Assembly: GCA_965219305.1 (NCBI GenBank)
Contig: OZ244725.1
Span: 2,976,001-3,040,000, forward strand
Direction of reading: 5' to 3'
DNA: 64,000 bases
From: DATHTS01 sp965219305
GTDB lineage: Bacteria; Acidobacteriota; Blastocatellia; Pyrinomonadales; Pyrinomonadaceae
Part shown: piece by piece, positions 33,339 to 40,449 of the stretch
How positions within the stretch are numbered: the first letter of the stretch is position 1
How the letters are laid out: the number at the start of each line of letters is the position of its first letter
Program-made: the position numbers and the translations under genes
The notes under the pieces: model-generated
Database searches by the model: none
What the model was told of the DNA's origin: nothing
The model's input: only the letters and a program-made list of their open reading frames with translations

Positions 33339-33908
33339 TTATTCAAACGCCGCGTTTATCTTTTCCTTGATCGTTTCCCAAACGTCCGCGCCCGCGCCGT
33401 CAATTACAGAAACTTTTTTCAAAATCTGCTCTTTCGACACATCGTTTTCCACCCAACTCTGCTTATTATTATAAAGATTCTGCAAAACCGGCATCAAACG
33501 ATCAATCGCCTTCGCAAACTTCGCTTCAATAGTTTCGCCCGCTTCAAATTCCTTCCAAATCTCCAAAAACTCCGCACCAATTTCATCCGGCAAAATCCCG
33601 AAAATCCGCTCAACCGCCGCCAATTCCTTCGCTTCGACTTCCAAACGCGCCGCGTCATCAAAAAAGAAAGTATCACCCGCATCAATCTCGCAAATCTCGT
33701 GAAGCAGCAACATTTTAATGACCTTTTCGACATCAACAGCTTCATCGGCAAACTTCGCCATCACCAACGCCAAGACCGTAACCTGCCAACTATGCTCGCC
33801 GGAATTCTCATACCTGTCGAGTCCGAGCGGTTTTGTTTTCCGCTCAATCGCTTTTAGTTTTTCGAGTTCAAGAATAAACGCGAAACTCTTTTCCAATTCA
33901 TCTTTCAT
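33339..33908 (-). CDS. HD-domain nucleotide phosphohydrolase (HDDC2/YfbR-like)
   Basis: 189 residues from the ATG at 33908; an upstream in-frame start would add six residues. The HD metal site is His39 (SGEHSWQVTV), His70-Glu71 (LLLHEICEIDAGD) and Asp136 (AKAIDRLMP), with the H...HE...D spacing of 5'-deoxynucleotidases of the YfbR/HDDC2 group. It probably removes the phosphate from deoxynucleoside monophosphates. The first nine codons and six upstream bases are duplicated exactly at 36454-36485, on the far side of the accessory array 34125-36354. Confidence 0.86.
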   Translation of the reverse strand: MKDELEKSFAFILELEKLKAIERKTKPLGLDRYENSGEHSWQVTVLALVMAKFADEAVDVEKVIKMLLLHEICEIDAGDTFFFDDAARLEVEAKELAAVERIFGILPDEIGAEFLEIWKEFEAGETIEAKFAKAIDRLMPVLQNLYNNKQSWVENDVSKEQILKKVSVIDGAGADVWETIKEKINAAFE

Positions 33909-33914
33909 AAATTT
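33883..33914 (-). repeat. 32-bp direct repeat, copy 1 (5' end of the HD gene)
   Basis: Covers codons 1-9 of the HD gene and six bases upstream. It is identical over 32 bases to 36454-36485 in the same orientation, and the two copies bracket the A/B gene array. Confidence 0.92.
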
Positions 33915-34124
33915 GCCGAATAACAAAAGTAGAATAAACCAAACGGCATAAAATTGAAAACAAAAATCTTATAACTTTCGACTGAAATTAAAAATCAATT
34001 CTTTTGCTTTTTGTATAGGCATTGATTTCTGAATTTAAAAAGATTGCAAAATTTTTTTTATTAATTTATATTAAACATAGTGTTTATTTAATAGAATGTC
34101 CTTATTTTGTTGAGGCTTTAAATT

Positions 34125-34910
34125 ATGTTGATGTTAGTTCCCGAATACGAAAACAATAATTTTTTGTTTGAATATATGGCGGCAAAACCTGTAATAGCCG
34201 AAAATCCGCCAGAACCTTCCGATGGTGAAGAAAAAGATATTTACAAAAAAGATTTTGGAGAAGTCTTTGACAATAATCTTGCAGGTCAAAAAGGTCCTTT
34301 GCAGGGAATGGTTCCGATGTGGACGAATCAAGCGCGGGCAAAATATGAGAAATGTGCTAATCCGCACATTGAGAAATATCAAAATTTTGTTGATAAACTA
34401 AACAGAACGGCACAAACCAATTATGAATCCCAACGTGATACTTATGTAGCTTCAAGTCTCGGAGTCAGCAGTCTTAAAGACTTATCCGGTCATTTTCTTA
34501 AAGATACGGCAATTAGTGCCAGATACTCGCCGAAACCTCCAAATACAGCCAAAGGCGTTAGAATAGTTTTTTGGGTTTTATTTATTGTCAATACAACTAA
34601 CTACCTTAAACTTAGAAGTAAATTTTCTGAAAATGAAAGACAAGAATTTATAGCTGAAACCAATTATTTTTTCGCTAGAATTAACGAATGCCGTCAAGCA
34701 AATCCATATGATGTGTATCGAATGAAAACCAAAGAAGAGCAGTATTTTGATTCGGTCTTCTTCAAAGGTCATCATCTTGTCCATCCAAATCGCGGCACGA
34801 GACCCACGCACAACAAATGGATTTATTTACCTGATGATGACACCCCGAGTATTTTCAAAGGAGTTAAACTTATCCCTGATAAAAAACCTGAAAAAGATTT
34901 TTTTCAATAA
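34125..34910 (+). CDS. Uncharacterised protein A, first gene of an A/B accessory array
   Basis: 261 residues, not recognised. The N-terminal third is acidic and polar; a hydrophobic stretch VRIVFWVLFIVNTTNYL lies at about 144-160. The C-terminal 60 residues are the distinctive part: YFDSVFFKGHHLVHPNRG, then NKWIYLPDDDTPSIFKGVKL. This end is repeated in a broken copy at 35859-36052, where GH-x-L-x-HP, NKWIYLPDDDTP and IFKGVKL are conserved. Such C-terminal conservation with variable N-termini recalls polymorphic toxin tips, with His residues as possible catalytic or metal ligands; this is inference. No signal peptide. B1 follows 11 bases after the stop. Confidence 0.62.
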   Translation: MLMLVPEYENNNFLFEYMAAKPVIAENPPEPSDGEEKDIYKKDFGEVFDNNLAGQKGPLQGMVPMWTNQARAKYEKCANPHIEKYQNFVDKLNRTAQTNYESQRDTYVASSLGVSSLKDLSGHFLKDTAISARYSPKPPNTAKGVRIVFWVLFIVNTTNYLKLRSKFSENERQEFIAETNYFFARINECRQANPYDVYRMKTKEEQYFDSVFFKGHHLVHPNRGTRPTHNKWIYLPDDDTPSIFKGVKLIPDKKPEKDFFQ

Positions 34911-34921
34911 GTAATTGTGTT

Positions 34922-35206
34922 ATGAGTGAAGTTGAAGAAAAAGAAACAAAAAGTTTAGCAAAATCTTTATTTATATGGATTATAATATTTCCGCCCGCAG
35001 TTAATCTATTTATTCATCTTACGGAAATAATATCTCGTATAGTTTCCGATTTTCAGTCGGGAAATGAATTCGTATTATCCAACATTTTACTTGGTTTTAG
35101 TCCTGATTGGAACTTCTTTCTGGAGATTAAACTAGAAATATTTGCAATCTCAGTTCTATTGGGTTTTCTCGCTTGGATTTACAGTAACTTCATCAGCAAA
35201 GACTAA
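34922..35206 (+). CDS. Small membrane protein B1
   Basis: 94 residues, no known family. Two strongly hydrophobic segments, about 17-36 and 71-88, flank a conserved ISRIVSDFQSGNEFVLSNILLG middle. The C-terminus is LAWIYSNFISKD. It is the first of four related genes (B1, B2, broken B3, B4) directly behind gene A. A small membrane protein immediately downstream of a possible toxin, in several divergent copies, is the usual layout of immunity genes, but no activity is shown. Confidence 0.68.
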   Translation: MSEVEEKETKSLAKSLFIWIIIFPPAVNLFIHLTEIISRIVSDFQSGNEFVLSNILLGFSPDWNFFLEIKLEIFAISVLLGFLAWIYSNFISKD

Positions 35207-35258
35207 ATAGCTTAATGGAAGTGAAAATAATACTTCCGATAAGTAATTTGTATTATGA
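35171..35258 (+). repeat. 88-bp perfect direct repeat, copy 1 (B1 end, spacer, B2 start)
   Basis: Identical over 88 bases to 35505-35592. It spans the last codons of B1, a spacer with a small GGAAGT hairpin, and the ATG of the next gene. The B gene bodies between the copies are clearly diverged. Confidence 0.95.
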
Positions 35259-35540
35259 GTGAAATTAAAGAAAAAAAATACGAAAAATCTAGCAAAATCT
35301 TTATTTAGATGGGTTGTGATATTTCCGCTTGCAGTCAATTTATTTATGTATTTTACGGAAATAATATCTCATATTGTTTCCGATCTTCAGTCGGGAAACG
35401 AACTCATATTATCTAACATTTTACTTGGTGTGAGTCCTAACTTTAATGTCTTTTTGAATGTTAAACTCTATATGTTTCCATTTTCAATATTACTTGGATT
35501 CCTTGCTTGGATTTACAGTAACTTCATCAGCAAAGACTAA
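35255..35540 (+). CDS. Small membrane protein B2, start shifted by an A8 run
   Basis: Paralogue of B1: NLFMYFTEIISHIVSDLQSGNELILSNILLG and the same FLAWIYSNFISKD end. The ATG at 35255, equivalent to the B1 start, is followed by a run of eight A (35271-35278) that puts it out of frame. With seven A the N-terminus would read MSEIKEKNTKNLAKSL, matching B1. As written, the open frame could start at the GTG at 35259 (MKLKKKNTKNLAKSL), which would still give a nearly full-length protein. So it may be functional, switchable by slippage, or affected by a base-call error. Confidence 0.62.
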
Positions 35541-35592
35541 ATAGCTTAATGGAAGTGAAAATAATACTTCCGATAAGTAATTTGTATTATGA
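35505..35592 (+). repeat. 88-bp perfect direct repeat, copy 2 (B2 end, spacer, B3 start)
   Basis: Exact copy of 35171-35258, 334 bases further on. It ends inside the first codons of the B3 remnant. Confidence 0.95.
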
Positions 35593-35660
35593 ATGAAAAT
35601 AAACCATCGAAAAACATCATAAAGTTATTAATTATTTGGTTTCTGGTATATATCACCTGA
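35589..35660 (+). pseudogene. B3 remnant: N-terminal fragment of a B-type gene
   Basis: 24 codons from ATG to TGA, MNENKPSKNIIKLLIIWFL..., resembling the N-terminus of B4 (MDKIKEKKPKSLLLLFLVW). It starts inside the 88-bp repeat, at the position of a B start codon. Confidence 0.65.
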
Positions 35661-35661
35661 T

Positions 35662-35874
35662 TCGCGGTCGGTCGCAGGCAAAACAAAATCGCTGTTCGCA
35701 TGGTTTTTAATTTTTCCGGTCGGAGTCAATTTGTTTTTTTTTCTCTGGGACGTTTTATTTTATCTCATCAATGATCTTCTAACCGGAAACAAATTGATAG
35801 CATCAAAAATTTTACTCGGTTACAATTCCGGCTGGAATCACTTTTGGAAATTCAAACTACAATACGATATATGA
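35662..35874 (+). pseudogene. B3' remnant: internal part of a B-type gene
   Basis: Open frame without a start. FAWFLIFPVGVNLFFFLWDV and LLTGNKLIASKILLGYNSGW align with B1 and B2 (FPPAVNLFIHLTEI, SGNEFVLSNILLGFSPDW). It breaks off at KFKLQYDI-stop, where gene-A-type sequence takes over in another frame. It is a recombination remnant. Confidence 0.72.
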
Positions 35875-36052
35875 AAGAAGAAAATACTACGATTCGGTGT
35901 TTTACAACGGACATTATCTTGCTCATCCGACCGGAAGACGATCTTTCGGTAATAATAAATGGATATATTTACCGGATGACGATACGCCCAATATTTTCAA
36001 GGGCGTTAAACTGCTTCCCGATAAAAAGCCGGAAAGCGATCTTTTTAAATAA
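35859..36052 (+). pseudogene. Truncated copy of the gene A C-terminus
   Basis: Reads YYDSVFYNGHYLAHPTGRR, NNKWIYLPDDDTPNIFKGVK, then LLPDKKPESDLFK and a stop, a clear homologue of the last 60 residues of protein A. No start codon or N-terminal part is present. It is joined directly to the B3' remnant. Orphan C-terminal tips of this kind are typical of polymorphic-toxin loci. Confidence 0.8.
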
Positions 36053-36084
36053 ATTAATAAATTTTTTCGCTGAGTAAATATATT

Positions 36085-36354
36085 ATGGATAAAATTAAAG
36101 AAAAGAAACCAAAAAGTTTGTTATTATTATTTCTTGTCTGGATTGTTGCATTTATGTTGCTGGAATACGTTATGGACGTATCTTTAAATTTTATTTCCGA
36201 CATTCAAAACGGGGAAATCATTACACTATCAAGTTTCTTTTTAGGGACAAGTTACAACTGGGAATCTTTTTGGAGAGTTAAAATAAATACTATACCTTTT
36301 GGAATAGCCCTAGCGATAGTGGGTTGGCTATACGTTAGATACATTCAAAGGTGA
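36085..36354 (+). CDS. Small membrane protein B4
   Basis: 89 residues, a divergent member of the B family: a Lys-rich start, TM at about 13-33, a middle LNFISDIQNGEIITLSSFFLGTSYNWESFW matching SDFQSGNEFVLSNILLGFSPDWNFF of B1, then TM at about 70-86. An intact frame with ATG at 36085 follows the truncated gene A copy by 32 bases. It keeps the pairing 'A tip then B' seen at the start of the array. Confidence 0.66.
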   Translation: MDKIKEKKPKSLLLLFLVWIVAFMLLEYVMDVSLNFISDIQNGEIITLSSFFLGTSYNWESFWRVKINTIPFGIALAIVGWLYVRYIQR

Positions 36355-36407
36355 TTTTTCACTATATTCAGCAAATAACTATTTTGACTGAATTTGCATT
36401 AAAATCT

Positions 36408-36479
36408 TTATTTCCGCGCCGCGATTTTCGACCAAACATAAAACAAATTTCTAAAACTCTTTTCCAATTCATCTTTCAT
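36408..36479 (-). pseudogene. 24-codon chimera: HD-gene start fused to a C-family gene end
   Basis: Reads MKDELEKSF (identical to the HD protein start) followed in frame by RNLFYVWSKIAARK and a stop, matching the ...FIWSKITARK ends of the C1/C2 family. It looks like a deletion or recombination scar rather than a gene. Confidence 0.7.
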
Positions 36480-36485
36480 AAATTT
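36454..36485 (-). repeat. 32-bp direct repeat, copy 2 (HD-gene 5' end)
   Basis: Exact copy of 33883-33914. Together the two copies bracket about 2.5 kb containing the A/B array. Confidence 0.92.
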
Positions 36486-36506
36486 TTTAGATTAATTTCG
36501 CGGAGC

Positions 36507-36650
36507 CGACTGGAGCGCGGGGCGTTTCCCCGCTTGCATTGAGCGTCGCTTCGGCGCGAAAAAATGTTTGGTTAATGAAACGCCGCAAATAATAAGCATT
36601 TTTTCGTGCTATCGCACTCATTGCAAGCGGGGACGCTTGCGCTCCAGTCG
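36507..36650. repeat. Palindromic MITE/REP-like element
   Basis: Imperfect inverted repeats of about 38 bases (36507-36545 and 36613-36650) share CGACTGGAGCGC and CCCCGCTTGCA. They flank a 67-base centre. The GC-rich arms stand out in AT-rich surroundings. No coding capacity. It begins nine bases after the C1 stop. Confidence 0.8.
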
Positions 36651-36659
36651 CTACGCCAA

Positions 36660-36983
36660 TTAACGCTCTGCAATTTTCGACCAAATAAATCTGAAAATTA
36701 AACCGAACAAAAAGCAACTGGAAATTAAAATTAAAATATTCAGAATTCCGCCGACATCATCTATTCCGTTAAAGTCTTTATCGCCCCATATAAATGGAAA
36801 ACCCCAAGCAGACAACCTACATTCTGGGTGAAGTTCGATTATCTGATCCAAACATTCATAATAATTCTCATTATATTTTTGAATTGCAGGAATATAACTC
36901 CGTATATTCAAAAACACGAATAGAGAAACACTAAAGAACATTCCAAACTTAAATCCTTTATTCTTCAAAAAGTCTTTCATCAT
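36660..36983 (-). CDS. Small membrane protein C1
   Basis: 107 residues with hydrophobic segments at about 13-28 and 82-100, and a hydrophilic loop containing ECLDQIIELHPECRL between them. The C-terminus GLIFRFIWSKIAER matches C2 (GLIFKFIWSKITARK). No known family. Its start codons (two adjacent ATGs) lie inside a copy of the sbcC 3' end (36978-37022), in the same phase as the DUF2283 start inside the native sbcC end. The gene therefore seems to have been placed behind a duplicated sbcC tail. Confidence 0.62.
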   Translation of the reverse strand: MMKDFLKNKGFKFGMFFSVSLFVFLNIRSYIPAIQKYNENYYECLDQIIELHPECRLSAWGFPFIWGDKDFNGIDDVGGILNILILISSCFLFGLIFRFIWSKIAER

Positions 36984-37022
36984 TCATCCTTCCGCCTTCA
37001 TCCTTTATTTCAATCACATTAT
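36978..37022 (-). repeat. Copy of the sbcC 3' end between C2 and C1
   Basis: 45 bases, 40 of them identical to 37613-37657, the end of sbcC. It still reads NVIEIKDEGGRMND. The C2 stop codon overlaps one edge and the C1 start codons overlap the other. Confidence 0.88.
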
Positions 37023-37351
37023 GTCAATTTCCGCGCCGTGATTTTCGACCAAATAAATTTGAAGATTAAGCCGAGAATAAAACTAAAAATTAATGTAACT
37101 AAAATGTTTCCGATTATTCCTACCGGATCAAATGAACCAACAGGAGAATAATCACTTGCATTAAATATTGGGAACGGAAAACCAAAATAACGGAAACTGT
37201 GAATATAAATTCCGTGACTTGGAGGAGTATGCCTATCTATATACAATGTGTAGGCATACACGGCATAGGTTGCAATTTGAACAATTAAAGACAATAAAAT
37301 ACCCGACAAGAACCCGTATCTAAATGCTTTTTTTTCTGAATTATTGTCCAT
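37019..37351 (-). CDS. Small membrane protein C2
   Basis: 110 residues from the ATG at 37351, with a GGAGG ribosome site directly upstream; a TTG at 37366 would add five residues. Hydrophobic segments are at about 12-32 and 77-97, with the shared C-terminus FILGLIFKFIWSKITARK. Paralogue of C1 with a different middle loop (SHGIYIHSFRYFGFPFP). No known family. It lies between DUF2283 and the sbcC tail copy, so both C genes belong to the accessory block behind sbcC. Confidence 0.62.
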   Translation of the reverse strand: MDNNSEKKAFRYGFLSGILLSLIVQIATYAVYAYTLYIDRHTPPSHGIYIHSFRYFGFPFPIFNASDYSPVGSFDPVGIIGNILVTLIFSFILGLIFKFIWSKITARKLT

Positions 37352-37411
37352 TTCTATTTCCTCCAACCGAAATCATGTTTTACTTTGACAGATCTGTCTA
37401 ATTTTTAATGT

Positions 37412-37618
37412 CTAAGCCAGAATCTCAATACCGATAACTGTTCCATCTTCCGAAATATCGAATATGACATCTGCGCCTTTATAATTTTGAATTAATTCGT
37501 GCAGATGAATCTGCTTTTTGATTTTACCTTTTTCGTTGAAATTGGGCAGATGAACATAGGCAACATCGTCTTTATTCATTTCTATATCGTGTGATTTCGT
37601 AGTTTTATATTTCATCAT
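37412..37618 (-). CDS. DUF2283-like small protein
   Basis: 68 residues ending in VIFDISEDGTVIGIEILA, the hallmark C-terminus of DUF2283 proteins; the N-terminal half (DDVAYVHLPN) is also compatible. DUF2283 proteins are small, of unknown function, and common in accessory and toxin-antitoxin-like contexts. The start overlaps the sbcC end by 14 bases, so it is translationally coupled to sbcC. Confidence 0.72.
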   Translation of the reverse strand: MMKYKTTKSHDIEMNKDDVAYVHLPNFNEKGKIKKQIHLHELIQNYKGADVIFDISEDGTVIGIEILA

Positions 37619-40286
37619 TCATCCTGTTACCTTCATCCTTAATTTCAATCACATTATCAACATAACCCTCGAACGTATCGTCGTGCGAGATGACAAAAAG
37701 CTGGTCGAACGTCTGTTTTTCGGTGATCTGGCTGATCTGTTCGGCGAGGCGTTCGCGGCGGTGGATGTCCATATTTGTCGTCGGTTCGTCGAAAAACGCC
37801 AGACGCACGTCGGACAATTGTTTCAGGAGCGCGAGCCTGACCGACAACGCCGCTGCCATCTGTTCGCCGCCGGACAAATTGATGAACGGGCGTTCGTGTC
37901 CCGCTTCTTCGAGGATGATGCCGTAATCTTCCGTCCATTTCAGCGTGCGCTCGGCGTTGCCGGAAATTTCGCGGAACATTTGATTTGCCTCGATGGAAAC
38001 GTGATAGACGTAATTTTTCGCCACGAGCGGCGCGGACTTTTTCAAAGTCTCGCGGATAAAATCCGTCGCGTCGGCGATCTTTTCCAGACGCTCTTTTTCG
38101 ATGAATTCCGCCTGCATATTTTTGCGGATTTCGCGCAAATTCTCCAGATTCCTGCCGAGTTCTTCCGCCCGCCGTTTCGCGTTTTCCAGATTCGCCCGCG
38201 TTTCTGCAAGCCGCCTTTCCGCTTCGAGCAGCTTCGCCCGTTCGCTCATATGTTTTTCGCGGTCGTAATCCTTGTTCGCCGCGTTAAAATCGTTCTCCGC
38301 CGCCGCCGAATTCGCCGTCAATTTTTCGATTTCCGCCTGCGCGATCTTCAATTCATTTTCCTTTTCCGGCAAAGATTTCGCCGCCGCTTCGTTCGCCAGA
38401 AAAGTTCTGTGTTGCTCGATCGTCGAATCGCGTTTCGTCGTGAATTCCTTCCAATTCGCGTCCAAATCCTTGTAACTTTCGACGCGCTCCAGCAAGATGT
38501 TTTTGTCGTTTTCAAGCCGTTCGAGATTGCTTTCGGCTTCGGTAACTTTTCTTTGAATCAAAATCTCGTTTTCGGATTCTTTTTCGAGCATTTTCACCCG
38601 CGCCTTCGGATTGTCGAGCGTCTTTAATTTCGCTTCCGTTTCGGCGAGTTCGTCCTTTATTTTCGGCAGATTTTCGAGTTTCTTTTCGAGTTCGGCTTTC
38701 TCATTTTTATAACCGACACCTTCGTCGCCGATCTCTTTTTTGCGGTTTCGCAAAGTTTCGAGCTGCGCTAAGGAATTCGTCGCTTCGCGCGAATTCCTTA
38801 GCGTGGCGGCGACGGTTTTCTGCTCGTTTTCAAAAACCGATATGTTCGATTTTATTTCCGAAAACTGTCCCGAAACAAAACTTTCGAGCGTTTGTCCGGG
38901 CTTCAAATTCAGACATTTCTCCGATAAGATCGGACACAGACCATTTTTTATCTCGCTCTGAAATTTCAGATCGCTTTCCAATTTCGCCCGCAGATTCGCC
39001 AGATTTTTCGTCAATTCGGAATCGCGTTTTTCAAGATCGGCGATATTTTCCGCACCTTTCGCACGCGCTTCGGCGGTTTCGATCTGTTCGTTATTGGCGA
39101 CGAATTTCTTCCGCAGATCGTCCATTTTCACGTTCAGACGTTTGATCTCGCCTTCGACCGAATTCGCCTTCGCCAGATCGTTTCGCAAACTCTCGCGCCT
39201 TCTTTCGAGTTCTTCCTGTTCATTGATTTTCGGCGTTAATTCGGCGATTTCGCGTTTAGCGTTCTGCGCGTTTTCGAGATTTTTCTTTTCGGTTTGCTTC
39301 TGCGCTTCGACCTTGACGATTGCGGATTTGTAATCATTTAACTCCGCGTTTAATTTCTCGCGTTCGCCGCGTTCGCGCTCTAATTCCTTGATTTTCAAAA
39401 GCGCGTCCGTATGAGTTTTATGATCGGATTCGACGGCTTTTATTTTCAGCGCGGCGTTTTCCGCGTTCGTTTTTTCCGTTTGTTTTTGCCCTAAAATTAT
39501 TTCGGCTCGCGTCTTTTCGGAACTTAATTTCTCAAAAGCGTTTTTGAGTTCATTAACGCGCGTTTCGGTTTCGTCGAATTTCTTCACCGTTTCCGACTTT
39601 TCGGCGACTTCCGTTTCCGTTTTTTCGAGCGTTTCCTTTAATTCGTCCGACTGCTTCGTGAAATTTTCAAATTCTTCTTCGACGCGCTCGAAATCGGCGA
39701 GCTTTCCTTCGGCGTAAGCGATCTTGTTGCCGACTTCGATCTGTTTCGTTTTGATAAAATTCGCCGTGTCGCGCAGTTTGTCCGCGCTCTGGCGATATTC
39801 TTCGACCTTCAAAAGTTTGTCGAACGCCTTTTTCCGTTCCGCCGGAGTTTCGAGGAAAATCGCCGTAAAAGTCCCCTGCGGAACGCCGATGGCGCGCCGG
39901 AAAAGCGATTCGAGATCCGTTCCCGGATCAACGCCGAGATGCTGCCACAAAAAGCGCGTAACTTCATCTTTTTTTTCGGCGATGCGCGTCTTTAACCGCG
40001 GATCGTAAATGTAATAACCCGTTCCCGAATCGCGGTAAACGACGTATTCGCGCTCGTCCAGACCGCTTTCAAAAGTCACGCGAACCACGCCTTTTTTTGC
40101 GCCGCGCCGGACAAAATCGTCCTTTTTATAATCGAGCAGATCAAACAAAGTCCACGCGACCGCTTCAATGATCGTAGTTTTCCCCGCGCCGTTCTCGCCC
40201 GTAATCGCCGTCGTCCCGCGCTGAAATTCCTGCGTAAAATGTTCGTGCGATTTAATATCTTCGAGTTCAATTTTCGTGATGTGCAT
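37605..40286 (-). CDS. sbcC: SbcC/Rad50-like SMC-family ATPase
   Basis: 893 residues. Walker A GENGAGKT is at 30-37. Two very long coiled coils meet at a central Cys motif CPILSEKC (about 446-453), the likely zinc hook, with C-x6-C rather than the usual CxxC. The C-terminal half-ATPase has the signature NLSGGEQMAAALSVRLALL, Walker B LAFFDEPTTNMD and the His switch VISHDDTF. With the SbcD/Mre11 nuclease it would process hairpins and blocked DNA ends. No sbcD is adjacent on either side. Its last 45 bases are copied at 36978-37022. Confidence 0.92.
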   Translation of the reverse strand: MHITKIELEDIKSHEHFTQEFQRGTTAITGENGAGKTTIIEAVAWTLFDLLDYKKDDFVRRGAKKGVVRVTFESGLDEREYVVYRDSGTGYYIYDPRLKTRIAEKKDEVTRFLWQHLGVDPGTDLESLFRRAIGVPQGTFTAIFLETPAERKKAFDKLLKVEEYRQSADKLRDTANFIKTKQIEVGNKIAYAEGKLADFERVEEEFENFTKQSDELKETLEKTETEVAEKSETVKKFDETETRVNELKNAFEKLSSEKTRAEIILGQKQTEKTNAENAALKIKAVESDHKTHTDALLKIKELERERGEREKLNAELNDYKSAIVKVEAQKQTEKKNLENAQNAKREIAELTPKINEQEELERRRESLRNDLAKANSVEGEIKRLNVKMDDLRKKFVANNEQIETAEARAKGAENIADLEKRDSELTKNLANLRAKLESDLKFQSEIKNGLCPILSEKCLNLKPGQTLESFVSGQFSEIKSNISVFENEQKTVAATLRNSREATNSLAQLETLRNRKKEIGDEGVGYKNEKAELEKKLENLPKIKDELAETEAKLKTLDNPKARVKMLEKESENEILIQRKVTEAESNLERLENDKNILLERVESYKDLDANWKEFTTKRDSTIEQHRTFLANEAAAKSLPEKENELKIAQAEIEKLTANSAAAENDFNAANKDYDREKHMSERAKLLEAERRLAETRANLENAKRRAEELGRNLENLREIRKNMQAEFIEKERLEKIADATDFIRETLKKSAPLVAKNYVYHVSIEANQMFREISGNAERTLKWTEDYGIILEEAGHERPFINLSGGEQMAAALSVRLALLKQLSDVRLAFFDEPTTNMDIHRRERLAEQISQITEKQTFDQLFVISHDDTFEGYVDNVIEIKDEGNRMNDEI
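37613..37657 (-). repeat. Native sbcC 3' end, source of the copy at 36978
   Basis: Encodes NVIEIKDEGNRMND of SbcC and contains the ribosome site and start codons of the DUF2283 gene. Confidence 0.88.
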
Positions 40287-40291
40287 TAGTT

Positions 40292-40320
40292 CGATTTCGG
40301 ATTTTAGATTTTGGATTTTT
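40292..40320. repeat. AAAATCC heptamer tract upstream of sbcC
   Basis: About four 7-base units (AAAATCC, AAAATCT, AAAATCC, GAAATCG on the minus strand), the same unit as inside mutS2. It lies between the sbcC start and the divergent gene, in the promoter area. Confidence 0.75.
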
Positions 40321-40449
40321 CCGTTAGGTTTGATTTTAGAATAATTTCGGTTAAAGAAAAAACAAGAGTTGGAAAAAGCTGTTTCAAATTTGTGCGATTT
40401 ATGCCAAAATTATGACGAAAAAGTTTTCATTAGAAATCATTGTAAAAAT

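Noticed and set aside
35844..36077. 77-codon plus-strand ORF
   Set aside because: Wrong frame of the truncated gene A copy, whose true frame matches protein A clearly.
36487..36717. 76-codon minus-strand ORF
   Set aside because: Mostly encoded by the palindromic MITE-like element and overlapping the C1 end.
37683..38627. 314-codon plus-strand ORF inside sbcC
   Set aside because: Antisense shadow of the coiled-coil region; composition is Arg/Phe-rich and not gene-like.
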